Translations under genes and position numbers: made by a program
Shown here: piece by piece, positions 32,609 to 44,661 of the stretch
Layout: the number at the start of each line of letters is the position of its first letter
Position numbering within the stretch: position 1 is the stretch's first letter
Source of the DNA: Pisolithus tinctorius
Lineage: Eukaryota > Basidiomycota > Agaricomycetes > Boletales > Pisolithaceae
Direction: 5' to 3'
Assembly: GCA_024663395.1 (NCBI GenBank)
Contig: JANFAH010000095.1
Coordinates: 98,989 to 162,988, forward strand
DNA: 64,000 bases
Notes under the pieces: generated by a model
The model's database searches: none
What the model saw: only the letters and a program-made list of their open reading frames with translations
What the model was told of the DNA's origin: nothing

Positions 32609-33786
32609 TCAATCGTGGCCATCTCCACTAAGGTCCTTCAGGTATCGGTATACAGACGAGAAGTCTTTCCTTGCAAGCTCAGGGGATACTTTCAACACAC
32701 GGGCATACAAGTCTCTCGCGGCCTGGCCAAGCGGAAGGGGGCTACTCCGAGCACTTGCGATGTCGGTGGCAAGTCGCATGTCCTTTAACTCCATCAGTGG
32801 CGCGTATTAGCCTCATGTAAATAAAAATTACCTTGATCATAAGGGCAGTGGCAAATCCACCTTCGTAGTCCCTTTCACAGGGTGGTGACTTGTCTGGAAG
32901 AGATGACGGAACTGGGTTGTTGACTGAGGAGGCCCAACAGGCACCCGTCGAACTGTTTATGACACCAGCAAGCACGGCGGGGTCCAAGCCTAACGCTTGG
33001 CCGAGAAGCATGGCTTCGGCAACGACGATCTGTTGCACACCAAGAACCAGATTATTGCAGATCTTTGCACTAAGCCCTGCACCTGATGATCCACAATAAA
33101 TGATCCGTTTCCCCATATGGGACAGAATTGGTTCTGCTTTCCGGAACGCTGCTTCTGTCCCACCGACCAAGAAAGACAGTGTACCTGCCTTGGCACCAGC
33201 GACGCCTAAATTATTGTCAGAGCGCTCGCAGCTACACGGAGATAACGCGCACCCCCTGACACGGGCGCGTCGATCATGAGTGCTTTCGACTCCTCGGCAG
33301 CGCCAGCAACTCGCCGCGCGACATCCACGTCAAGGGTCGTGGAGTCAATAAGCAACGTCTGTTGGGGTTTATCGGCTGCGAATGACCGTAGGGCGGGTAT
33401 GATCCCGTTGGATTCTGTATATACGGTTTGAACTTCCGGAGAGGAGGGTAGCATCGTTACGACGGTTGCGGACGCCCGGACTGCTCTGAAAATACATGAC
33501 TATCGCGTAACGCATGTGTGGGTGTTGGTACTCACTCCTCCGGGGTGCGAACTACTTCGATGAGTGCCTCTGGAAATCGGGATAAGAAGCTGCGTTGAAA
33601 GGATACAGCACTCTCCGGGATTGCATCACATACGACAAACCCAGAGTCCGGAGACTCGGAGAACTTGTTAAGGAAGAGGTTGTGCGCCATCTCAGAGCCC
33701 ATGCGACCCAGGCCAATGAATGCCGTTGTCCGGGCCCGCATTGTGCAGCGATCGAGCGCCTGGAGTGCACGAAATGTAGGTTTCAT
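32609..33786 (-). CDS. 3-hydroxyisobutyrate dehydrogenase
   Basis: NAD-dependent enzyme of mitochondrial valine breakdown, oxidising 3-hydroxyisobutyrate to methylmalonate semialdehyde. The start at 33786 gives a short Arg/Leu-containing leader (MKPTFRALQALDRC), consistent with mitochondrial targeting, then TTAFIGLGRMGSEMAHNL (Gly motif). Further exons: VVTMLPSSPEVQTVY, LLIDSTTLDVDVARRV, MIDAPVSGG (substrate-binding loop), GTLSFLVGG, GLSAKICNNLVLG (catalytic Lys), and the C-terminal helical domain with CERDYEGGFATALMIKDMRLATD. Stop at 32609-32611. A longer start at 33840 is in frame but less family-like. Motifs are intact, so an active enzyme is expected. It is divergent from the SCYL2-like gene (192 bp). 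Confidence 0.88.
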
Positions 33787-33978
33787 CTCCGATATGGGTT
33801 GGACGTCAGCGGTGTGATCGACGACTGCAGCTGGCAGCACAACTCTCCAGTCTGGACCCGGGAGTCCATGGCATGCGGGGTAACGACGCGGATCACGTGT
33901 CGGACAACACCCAATGGCAATGTTACGTCAGCACTGTGTTCACCACCACAGCAGCGGAGGATAATATTAATTTGGGCC
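33787..33978. promoter_or_regulatory. Divergent promoter of HIBADH and SCYL2-like genes
   Basis: 192 bp between starts, with CACGTG at 33895-33900 and GGAGGATAATATTAAT (about 33956-33971) just upstream of the SCYL2-like ATG. Function not tested. Confidence 0.4.
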
Positions 33979-36900
33979 ATGCTAGCAGCAGCGACGTCGT
34001 TTTTCTCTAGGACGGCGATCTCGCAGTCCTATAACATCGGGGCAGGAAATGCAAGCAGGTCTTCGACACCGACGCCCTCCGGGTCGTCATCTCCTGTGTC
34101 CCACACCTCGACGGCACGAATCGGCTTATGGAAGGTGCAGGGCGCGGTGCACAAGGTCACAAATAAACGTGTATCTGTCTGGTCACTCGATAAGCGCGTT
34201 GAGATGGAAGGTTTGGGTCCCCTGTCAAGGGATCACGTTCTGGAAGTTTTGAAGGCAGAGGTATTTTATACCGTCTCTCACACGGATATGTAGACTTGAC
34301 CCACCGCAGGCTACTGCGCTAAGCAGACTTCGTCACCCTTCCATCCTCGGTACGGTGGATTTCTGTTCTAGGGAAGACGATATACACTTACAACTTTCGC
34401 TTTCGAAGAGATGGTCGAGCCTCTGGAGGAAACGAGGAACGAACTCATTTTCGCGACTGAGCCTGTCCTTTCATCGCTTGAGATGTCGATACCACGGAAA
34501 TCCAGTCATACGCCGATCGTGGAACTTGATGAAATCGAGGTACAGCACTTTTGATCTCCTGTCATTTGCGGCGAATACTCATGGACAACTAAGATTCAGA
34601 AGGGAATTCTCCAACTATGCAAAGGCCTTTCATTTCTCCACTCGTCAGCACGATTGATACACACAAACCTGAAACCAGAGTGCATCATCATTAATGACGC
34701 TGTAAGCGCTGTTATGTTCGACATGCGGTCCTCGTGGCCTCACAACGCATATTTCAGGGTGATTGGAAGATCTCTGGACTTGGCCTGACCATTCCACTGA
34801 CCAACGCTGACGGGACACCTACGCGCTGGGAGTTCCCGGGATCGGATGCACGCGTTCCGTCATACGTTCAACGTTCCTTTGACTACATCGGTACATTCAT
34901 ACATTCAGCATTGCACTCCAGAAAACCTGATACAAGGAATAGCACCCGAATACGCTTTGGATGAGACCCTTGTCACTGCATCAGACATATACTCGCTTGG
35001 TGCCTTGGTATATGCAGTTCATTGTAAGGGCAAACCGCCTTTTCTCAACTATGGGAGTCTTGGTAGCCTTCGCGACAATGTTGGTCGGCCAGTGCCAGAT
35101 ATTGGTCAGCTGGACACAGATTTGCAAGGTCTTATACACACACGCCTGAACTTCGCGGGTCACTAATACAGCCTTCTGCTAGATCTTCTAAGGTCCCTTC
35201 TAACACGATCGCCTTCAAATAGACCCACTTCGTCGACTTTGCCTTCACACCCTTTCTTCTCGTCTCTGCCTATATCTACCCTCAATTTCCTCGATCGTTC
35301 AAATTTTACGACAAAAACACGAGAAGAGAAAATATCATTTATGAAGGGCTTGACTGGCGTCCTGAACAAGTTCTCTGAGGGGTTGAAAGTGAGGAAGATA
35401 CTGCCGTCACTCCTAGAAGAGGTCTGTCGTCTGTGATTTGAAGTTCGGGCCGATATTAACACATGGGTGCAGATGAAAGATACACACCTCCTTCCCTATA
35501 TCCTTCCGAATGTTTTTGCCATCTCAACTATCTTGTCTGCTGTGCAATTTGCCCAACTCGTTTTGCCAAGTCTCAAACCCTTGTTCACTGTCAAAGATCC
35601 CCCGCAGAACATGCTAACTCTTCTTGATAATCTCGACATGTTGCAGAGTAAGACCGAAAAGGTCGTTTTCCGAGAACGTGAGTGCAAGTAAGGCAACGAT
35701 GACTTCTATCGTTCACTAAATGCCAACCAGAGGTCCTCCCCCTTGTATACAATGCTCTGGAGTCCGAACATGCTATCGTAAGCTTTGTCGCTGGGAAAAA
35801 AGTGACCACATGTTCAATTTCTCAAGGTCCAAGAACGTGCATTAGGAGTCGTGCCCAATTTATGCGAAACCATTGATTATGCTGAGGTTTCTGGCGTCCT
35901 GTTCCCTCGCGTCGCCGTAAGTTCACCGGTGCTGTCAATGATACATATGTTGAACAATCAGTATAGTTGGTGTTCACCAAAACTAGACTACTGTCAGTGA
36001 AGGTAGCCACGTTAGCGACCTTCCTGAGTATGGTGAAAGTTCTGGATCAGGTTGGTCCTGTCTGCCTTTGCTACACTCTCGGGTGACCCTAATACTTCGT
36101 TCAGATAAATCTCACCCAAAAGCTATGCCCTTTGTTGTCGAAGATTCGCACAAAGGAACCAGCTGTCATTGTGAATCCAACAACCTGCTCTAGGGTTGAT
36201 TTTTTTTAACGACGTCTGCAGATGGCCACTTTATCTGTTCAGGAAGCAATGGGCTTTAAGATTGAACGGGAAGCGGTGGCAACCCTTGTCCTTCCTCAGT
36301 TGTGGGCGATGTCCATGGGTCCTCGTGCGTTGATATTTTTGCTTCGGCAGTGACTCATCGGTCTAATCATCTTTAAGTACTCAACATCGAACAATTCCAG
36401 CGGTTTATGTCTGTTATCCGCAAGCTCGGCGACCGAGTTGAAAAAGAGCACGACCAGTTCCTCCGCGACTCTCAACGCATAGAGGACCGATCAGCACTTG
36501 CTAATGGAGTCAATCTGCCTAACCTCAACTCTGGCGTTGATTTTGAGAGTTTGGTCGGACGTGCCAATACTACTACTAGAGCTGAGGTTCTCGATGACCA
36601 TCGTAAGAGCTGGGACGACGATGTGTGGGGGCCGATACTTAATGGCGGACATGAGGTTAGTGTTCATTTCAATTTTCAGCCTCTCGTATTGATAGGTTGA
36701 ACAGGTGTCAACTCCCGGAATATCTGCTGTCACACCAACTCCACAGGTCTCTAGCTCACAAGCCTCGGCCCCGGCACTGCCTGCACATCCACAGGTACAG
36801 TCTTTACCCTCGTCTCCCAGGGTTTCAGCGGCCGCTCCACTACCTCGACCATCTCGTCTGGGAGCGAAACCCGTTCCTGCCACCTCCATCGAGAAGCCAG

Positions 36901-37262
36901 CGTTCTCTACGAGTACCCCGTTGGGCACTATTTCTTCGATTGGCCGACCGATGAGGATTTCCAGTCCGCCATCCAATCCTCAGCATGGTACTAGTTTCTC
37001 CAACTCATCATCAGCGATGTCCAAGCCGAATTACAACATATCCTTCTCCGATGTCATGTTGCCCGCCTCGAGTACCCCTTCAACCTCCCCACCCATTAAT
37101 CCAGCACCCAATTATAATTCATTCATGTTGACGAATTCTCCTTCTGTTACGACGCCACCTTCAATGGGTTCTATGCTAATGCCTATGCAGCCGACTAAGT
37201 TAGTCGCACCGAGTAAACCGGTGACCAAGGATGACTGGGGTGACTTCGACCCCCTGAAATAG
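33979..37262 (+). CDS. SCY1/SCYL2-family pseudokinase
   Basis: SCYL2 (CVAK104) relatives link clathrin-coated vesicles at the Golgi and endosomes. The ATG at 33979 begins a hydrophobic/Ser-rich leader, then the kinase-like lobe. Exons restore ATALSRLRHPSILEMVEPLEETRNEL, GILQLCKGLSFLHSSARLIHTNLKPECIIIN, GDWKISGLGLTIP, and TASDIYSLGALVYAVHCKGKPPF. The HRD is HTN and the DFG is GDWKIS, so catalysis is not expected. HEAT-type repeats follow: FMKGLTGVLNKFSEGLKVRKILPSLLEE, MKDTHLLPYILPNVFAIS, VLPLVYNALESEHAIVQERALGVVPNLCETIDY. The tail (about 36700-37262) is Pro/Ser-rich with FNPQH- and NNL-like short motifs absent, ending DDWGDFDPLK, a clathrin/adaptor-type acidic W/F motif. Gene ends 75 bp from HRQ1's stop. 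Confidence 0.87.
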
Positions 37263-37337
37263 GACTACGGTGTATTTACTACCTTATTAGAGATAGTTGA
37301 GTTACTAAATCTAACACAATCACTGTCGCTGCTGTCG

Positions 37338-40300
37338 TTACGCAGCCTCGACCTCCACACCATCGATCGGGCGAACGAAGTCCGCCTTCACGATTGTATC
37401 TACCCCGTCGAGCTCATTTTCTTGCCTCGGGATGCTATCGACATCGATCTCGAGGTTGAGTAGTCCGCGTAGGATTACCAAGGCTCCTATCTTGGATGAA
37501 ATCGTGTTGTGCTCGCGGCAAGTTGGGCTTAATATACCTAGAGAACATATGCCAACCCTGTTGTCAAAGAAAGGGAAAGGAAACCTACAGTTCGCGCAAC
37601 CCTCTTCACATGGACAAGTCTCAACTGCACTCTGGGCCTTTTTCAGAATTTCCGAGGCTTACCCACGATAAGGATAAGTGAACATCAATATAACAACACA
37701 GACAACTCACGTCACTTACCATGATCAAACGCTTGAGCAGTGATGCCACTGTTTCCCAGTGATTCGTAAAAAATCAACCTGGCAGAATTTAGGGAGACTG
37801 GTGGAAATGTCGATCAAGATAACCATACCTTGCTGGCCTTTTCCGCCGGGACTCAGCAGCTTTCAGCTCCTTCTCGGCGGCTTTACATTCTGTCTTGAGG
37901 CCAGCACCCAGTGCAAAGCCATTCATCCAAGCATGACAAGCAGAATGGATAGCTGCAGCAGGCGAGATTGCTTTGGAACGCAACAAGTCTAGAATATTTC
38001 CAGGAACGTCAAGCCATAACCCAGTTCCTTGTCTCTCCCAAGGTGGGGTATCGACGTCGACGACGTCGAGAATGCATTTATTCCTGAAGCCCTTGTGTTA
38101 AAAAAAGCCTCGACGCTACGCTGAATAACCGTGCCTTATTTTGTAGAATCCTACAACAGAATATGGTAAGCACCCCACGAAAAACTGGTCAGAACACGCA
38201 CCGTATACGACTGTGGCGATTTCTACTCCTGGTCAAGTGATTAGAATAGAACATACGAGGCCTCATCACACGACACACTTACTTCCGAAAAACAGCCTGT
38301 GGGGGGAGTCCGGTATCTCCTTGATCCGGTACGTCTGTTTGGCATCTATATCCCTGCGTACACCTAACTGAGAAGAGGCAGTGGCAGAGATATAATTTAC
38401 GTACGTGAAATCTCTGCGAACACTTTCAGTACACGCTTCAAACCAGGGGAACCATACATACCTGGGCGAAGTAATCCAGTTAACGTCCGCCCTTAACACT
38501 TGCGCCATCCTGGCATCGTGGCTGACTTCCTTGACCTAACCCCCCCAATCAGTAACCTACGACAATTAAAAATCGGAGGATGTACAATGAAGGTGAGGCC
38601 CTGATGCATGAACTGGCAGAGAATGAGCTTTCGGGGGCAACGGGAGAAGGCCGATGAGCATACCACACCACCTTCGTAAACCTCGAATAGTGCACGCGAG
38701 AGCTCAAGTTCCTCCAAAATCTTGGCTCTTTGGCCGCCTTCCTGGACTTTCGTTACGTCTACTACAATGTATTTCACTTCCTCCGCACCCCGAATAGCCA
38801 CATGTTTCTGGGGATACGGCAAGTACTTTGGATGTGTGTGATACCTACCATAGGGATTAAGACGGTGGCATCACTTTTGGCCGCAAACACTCACCAGCCA
38901 TCTTCGTCCCGGATCAACTTCTTGTCACATATCTCAGATAACAGGGGGCCGAAGAAGACGACATCATCCTTAGAGACGGGCAACTCGTGAGCTGCACATT
39001 GAATGTGTGCTTCAACGATTTCTTTGCTGTCCAAGTGAATTACAAGATCGTCAATCGGGTTATTGTACAGCGCGTCAGGATTTTTCACGTAATGTTGGTC
39101 CAATGGGGACATGTCTGCGACTAAAACGGCCATGGAGTCACGGGCACGCCGTCCCGCCCGTCCCGCTTGTTGGCGCTGCGATGATGTCAGTAGTGTAGGC
39201 ATTCGTTTCTTCTTCTACTCGGTGAATGCACGCACGAAATTCGCTAAACCAAAAGGAAAACCGAGCATAATTACGGCGTCTAAAACGCCAATATCTATAC
39301 CCAACTCAAGAGCGTTAGTAGCAACTATCCCAAGTAAGTTTCCGGAGAACGCCTCGTGCTCAATGCGCCTGCGATCCTAGATATATAACAGTGAGCCAGT
39401 GTAGTCGGCAAACGAGAATATGCATGAACCTCCTGAGAATATCCTGTTACAGCATAAGAGGAACTACCGGGCCGTAACATGCCGCCTTACTCACCTCCAC
39501 GGTATGGCATAACCTTAGCGAGGATGTCCAGTCGACCTTCGGCGCTCAGATCTGTGCGGAGAGCCTTCATTGCCTTGAAGCTGTTAATGACTAGCCGTTC
39601 GACCAGAGAAACTAATCTCCCTTACTAATTCGCATGCCTTGCGAATCTGGCAGCCACTGGTAAATGCTTTGTCCAGTCACTCTCCACGAGTTTCATACCT
39701 TGCAAAATAGTATAACTCTGATGCCTCTCTTCATCAGAAACCTCATGAGTCTCGTTGCTTCAGACATTGCACTATGATGACCAAGCTTCGGGGCACGTTC
39801 GTCAACATATGGTGGTGCCCAAACAAGGTAGTCTTTGCATCCGGAAGGCGCCCCATCATCGGTAATCTCCTCGACCTCCTACGTGTGGTGAACCCTCAGA
39901 GTATAAGGGTACAAATGTACATAATACAGACCTTAACGCCAAAAAGCCGTTGCATATGCTGTGCAGGCTTGGTAATGGTTGCACTGCAGGAAACGAAGAC
40001 AGTCTCACGATCTATATTTCGTCAGAGCGGGGGTGTTTTCTCACAATTAAAGACTGACTTCCAACTGCTGCACAGACGCGGCGGAACCGTCTAATCACTT
40101 GTGCAACGTGGCTGGTTAACACGGGTCAACTTGTGCTACCTCATCATGGACACGAACTCACCTGCCCATGAGGTCTGAATAGTAGTGAAGTTCATCGACA
40201 GCGAGAATCTTCAGATTTTGCAAGAAGCTGCTACACTTTGTCAGTTGCGAGTCAAAATAAAGAAGGGTCAAAATACTAGCCTCCTCCATAGCTCCTCGTG

Positions 40301-42107
40301 CGGTAGAATTGACGCATGGATTGTATCCTGGATCGAGAGCATCAGCGATAAAAGCCGGGCCACACACTGACGAACTTACGAAGTTAGTGAAGATGATGGA
40401 GGCACCTTCTCTGATTGCTATTCCTCATGCTGCAGCCACTCTCATTAACTGGAGGAGGGTACATACCTGCTCTGCGTTCTTGGGGAGTATCTCCATCATA
40501 GGTTGCCACGTTGACATGCCGCAGTTCGGGACAGGACCACAGCAACTGTTCCAACGCAGTTCTCTGATCTTGAGCTAGAGCCTTAGTTGGATATACAAAC
40601 ATGGCAGTTGCATTCGGATCCTCCTCCAAAAATCGCAGGATCGGAACCTGTCGACATCAAGCATTACTGTAGTAGGAATTATACGAATTAACCCCTACTT
40701 GATAAATCACACTCTTGCCCGAGGCAGTGCTTGTCGATACAATTACATGCTTCTTGTCGCAAATGGCATTAATGGCCGCAGTTTGGTGTGTATAGAATGA
40801 GGTGATTTTCCTCGAATCACGAAGGGCTTGTTGTATCGATGGAGAGAGGGGTTGACTGAGAAAACCTTCGCCCGAGATAAGGAATTGACCAGTACGAGAT
40901 GTGTTAAGAATGTGTACCTTCTCTAGCTGTTCTTGCCGGGAAAGTCCTACGGTCCATGATCTGCTTGGTATACCAATCTCGTTCTTGGATTTCCTGGATC
41001 ACCTCGTCCACCGATGGACGGTTATCGGGACTCGGGACTTCTACCTCAGCTTTGAGTAGATGAGACCTCGCTTTCGGGTTAGCGGGGATATGATCCCTCG
41101 CCGCCGCTTTCAGCAATTCCACAGGATCCTCCCCATCCGGCACCGCAGACAATAACCTGAAGGTAGGTCAGCGGCACACAAGGAGCGAAAGCCGCGCGCA
41201 CTCATTCACGGCCAATCTGAATCTTTCGTCGCGGTTCTCGATCAATTTCTTGGACTGGGTTGTTGACATGGCAGGTGGAAGCGACAACAAAGAACTTTGT
41301 GCGGGTGAGTTGTGTGCCGAGCGTTGCAGAGTGATTCCATACCCAGTGCGCTGCTTCTTCCCTCTAGAGTTGTCTGCAAACTCAAGAACAAGGACGTGCT
41401 CGCCCTCCTCGATCCCGGGAAGCTGAGAGCCGGACTTCTCAAGCGAATGGAGGGAGAAGTCTGGACTTTTTCGACCACGACACTGTACCTGAGACGACGA
41501 TTCTGCTTGTATACGCAACTGGTCACGCGCTATGTACGCGAAATTGATCAGGTCTGGGAGCAAAGCCCTAGAAAAAGCGCCATGTGAGGTATACATTCAA
41601 AGCGCGCGGGATCACGGACTTGAGCTCTGCGACCTGCGCGAGTTCCAACGGTCTGAATGGACGTTTGAATAATTAACTGAGGGAATACCAGTAAAAACTC
41701 ACCGCTTCAAAATGCCTTCCACAGAGGACCTGACCATGGGGAACGTAGTCGCGAGATGCTTTCGCGAGGAGACAAAAGCAAGTACAACATTGAGAGCCTG
41801 CAAAGTGACGTGAGATGGCTGCTGGTTAGACACACCAGTAACCATTTACCTTGTAAACCTGCAAAGCGTATGACAATGCATGAATTGACTCAGACACAGC
41901 ATCCTATGAAACATTTTACCTTGAAAAGCTGAAGTGCAAAATGATGAAAATGTGTCAAGTATACAGGACGGGTGCACTCGCATCGTGGAAGTATGCTGGC
42001 CACTCAACATTCTGTTCCTTCTCTTTTCCTTTCGTCTTGGAGTTTCTCGGCTTTTTCGTGGCGCTCTTCTCTGCACCGCTATGGTCTTCGTTGACTCTGC
42101 GTTTCAT
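37338..42107 (-). CDS. HRQ1: ATP-dependent DNA helicase HRQ1 (RecQ4-like, DUF1998 C-terminus)
   Basis: HRQ1 is a 3'-5' superfamily 2 helicase involved in DNA crosslink repair and telomere upkeep. Exon 1 (42107-41982, 42 codons) has a basic Lys/Arg/Glu stretch and ends WPAYFHD. Two 9-nt exons (41928-41920, LFK; 41858-41850, VYK) lead into [19 protein letters not shown] at 41797. Motifs in order: [14 protein letters not shown] (Walker A), [35 protein letters not shown] (DExH), [21 protein letters not shown] (motif VI region), [11 protein letters not shown]. The C-terminal Zn-binding Cys set is [10 protein letters not shown], followed by [17 protein letters not shown] and an acidic end. Many small introns; the first seems to have a GC donor. 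Convergent with SCYL2. Confidence 0.88.
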
Positions 42108-42328
42108 GTTTTAATGAACCGGTCGCAAAGAATCCACCGATAGGAGCATGCCGAGCAATATTGGAACGGTGTGACGCGACAGAGAGCGTATCACGTGCAT
42201 GTGACATCCCTCCATTCCAAAGTCACGCAGTTCGGGTTCAGTAAGAACAGTACAGTTTGCACAAGACATAGCTGGGGTAAGCCCACGTCGCTAATGCACC
42301 TCAGTACACTAATCAGCGTAGGGTCGTC
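42108..42328. promoter_or_regulatory. Divergent promoter of HRQ1 and the small basic protein
   Basis: About 220 bp between starts, with CACGTG within TATCACGTGCATG at 42188-42200. It may also hold an unrecognised leader exon of the small gene. Confidence 0.35.
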
Positions 42329-42583
42329 ATGCGGACACTCATCACCCGTTTTGTTCCCAGGGCTTCACTCCCACCTGCCAAGGTCGTCCCTCCACCGCTC
42401 ACGAAAAAGCAGGAAAAGGCCATGAAAGAACCGCTGGTCAAGATAATGCAGAGACGTCAGGAGGAGGCTGGCAAATCATGGCCAATGAACTTGCGTATCG
42501 AGCCCATTCTAGCGAGGAGGGCGACGGGAAGCTTTCCAAAGGCTGTTAGGTCAAAGATGAGGAAGCTCCTGACCGAGCAGTGA
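42329..42583 (+). CDS. Small basic protein of unknown function
   Basis: A single-exon frame of 84 residues begins with ATG at 42329 and ends TGA at 42581-42583. Sequence starts MRTLITRFVPRASLPPAKV, which has the Arg-rich, acid-free look of a mitochondrial presequence, then is rich in Lys and Arg (LTKKQEKAMKEP, KAVRSKMRKLL). Size and charge fit a small mitochondrial ribosomal or assembly protein, but I recognise no family. An upstream exon is possible since cagcgtag precedes the ATG. It is divergent from HRQ1 (222 bp between starts). It could be chance, but composition and position make it a likely gene. Confidence 0.5.
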   Translation: MRTLITRFVPRASLPPAKVVPPPLTKKQEKAMKEPLVKIMQRRQEEAGKSWPMNLRIEPILARRATGSFPKAVRSKMRKLLTEQ

Positions 42584-42836
42584 CGGCTAATTTCGAGGCA
42601 CACCCACTTTAGAGAAGGCGAGTCTACATGCTTCATGGCCACTCGCACGTTTAATTTTTGCTCTCTGCTTGATTTGTTCTGCCTTTCGTAACTCCTTGTT
42701 AGAATAGCTTGTTTGCAAGTCAGACAGACTATTCCTTCCCGGCGATCCTCGTTGACAGGACGATAGCTGTGACTAATAGATGCTTTACAGTTAATTATCC
42801 GGAACGATGCCCTTCCTGGAATACATTGGTCTGGTA

Positions 42837-44155
42837 TTAAAGGTCTTGGTTTGATGCAGATCTCCCTTCTTCAAAAACCCTCTCAAACAAGGTATTGACT
42901 CGCTTATCCCACTGTGCACATATCGCATGTCCACCGCCCTCCCAATACTGGTACTCTGCTTCGGGCATATTCTGCTTCAGGAAAAGACTTTCCGATGGAT
43001 CTACCATGTCGTCTGTGTCACCGGTCAGTATAAGTACTTTGGGTATCGATGCGGATATCTTCCGTAGCCGATCTGGGCTAACATGGTGCGTGAAAGCGGC
43101 CGCCATCTGGGAGAGTGCGCCTATAAGAGGCTGAGGTCGAGTTATTTCGAACTTTGAACGGTGAAGCTGCATATAGGGTAAGCTCAAAGGATGTTAAATA
43201 TGCGGTCGGAACGCACACTTGTTTGAACCTCCGCGTTAGTCCTACCCTGAGGGTCATCCTCCGCTTTTTCTGCCAGCCACTTGGATGGAAAGAGCATGTT
43301 CAGGACCACAGGAATCTTGTCTTCTACATCTGAAAGACTGAGAAGCCTTGGAATGCAGATAGTAAGGTTAGTCTGGTGTGGATGAGTGCCAGTCTCATGT
43401 AATAGTTACCTTGCTAGAAAAAACACCGTTCTCAACTACGCCATTAAATATCACATGTCGTTGACTGGGTGAGACGAGCCTACCTTAGGTATGTTATGCC
43501 ATGGCCGTCCACCTGCCTTGGTGACCACAAGGCTAAGAGATGAGATACGTTTAGGTATACGAGATGCGAGTTCTGCGGCTTGACGTCAGACTGCACGTAC
43601 GAGCCAACAGTCAAACAGAAGATACCTTGAGCAATCATTCCCCCCATCGAAATACCAACCACGTGGAGCTCGCGGTCCGTAGTCCAACCGAGAAAGTCAA
43701 GCAATACAATGACGTCGTTAGCCATACCGCTAGTGCTGCACAGACTGGGTAAGCATGTTGACATGAAGTAAAGTGTAAAAACGAACGTATACGGTCCCCA
43801 GGGCGAACCACTGTTTCCGACGCCGCGGTTGTCAAAGACTAGCACCGAGTACTGCGGCAGTCTCCCAAAGTATCTGACTTGGGGTAGCCAGCCTCCTGAA
43901 GTGCCGTTAAGTCTGCGGAACTGTGAGCGAGTTGAAATTCTCGTATCTTTAGAATGAAACTTACCCCATGATGAGAACAACTTTGATGGGCCCGCTGCCG
44001 TGGACTTCGTAGTAAAGTGAATGGCTCTCGGACGGTTTGGCTTGGTGCCGAATGTCGGTAACTGGACATAAACCGCGACGAGTACAAGTCAATGGGTCGA
44101 GTGTTGTCTTGTATACTGAATCGAATTCCTGAGATTCCGGCTTGGAGTTGCTCAT
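42837..44155 (-). CDS. Alpha/beta hydrolase
   Basis: Start at 44155 ([16 protein letters not shown]) and stop at 42837-42839, with several introns. The fold elements are in order: [27 protein letters not shown] (first strand and oxyanion region), [28 protein letters not shown] (nucleophile elbow G-x-S-x-G), [13 protein letters not shown] (acid) and [11 protein letters not shown] (His). All three catalytic residues are visible, so it should be active. The family covers esterases, lipases, epoxide hydrolases and others; the substrate cannot be told. The segment around 43400-43500 is weakly supported and an intron there may be misplaced. No signal peptide is evident. Confidence 0.8.
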
Positions 44156-44661
44156 TGCGAATGTCGATGACAAGGTAGGTGCTGCGGTGAATTTCAACTC
44201 GTGCCCACAGGGGGGATGCTGAATGCAATGGAGCCACGTGGCATCATCAAGTCGCAGTACATTCAGGACCTGTCTAGAAACCCGCGGTGTGTAAGCAAGT
44301 ACTAGGTCATCTCAATTAGGTTTTTTGTTTTTTGTTTATTTTTTGCGGCACCTACGGCTAAGCATGGTTGGAATGTGCCACCAGCAGGCTGTGGAACCGA
44401 ACTGCCCTGCGCAGTAGCGCGTCGCATCTGTGGGGAGTTGCAGAGTTGTTCGCTCTAGCATTTTGCATCCCGCGTAGTTGCAACTGTGCGTTTTGTTTCC
44501 AGCCAAACCAATCGATCGTCCCAAGAGTGCGAGGATCCCTCTGGTATGTCTCATGGCTGCTTCCACGGGTGCAATCACTTCATGGATCGATCGGTACAGT
44601 CAGTTGATATTGTCGGTACCACTCAACTTGTCAGAGCAAATTGCACCCCACACCACGTCAG
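44156..44661. other. Divergent upstream region
   Basis: About 500 bp between the hydrolase and membrane-protein start codons. Several short frames overlap here, but only the ATG at 44662 splices cleanly to the membrane-protein exon. A T-rich tract (TTTTTTGTTTTTTGTTTATT, about 44322-44341) is the only marked feature. Confidence 0.4.

Noticed and set aside
32700..32780. A-box-like word TGGCCAAGCGG suggesting a tRNA
   Set aside because: It lies inside the coding exon of the 3-hydroxyisobutyrate dehydrogenase gene, and no acceptor stem or B-box at proper spacing is visible.
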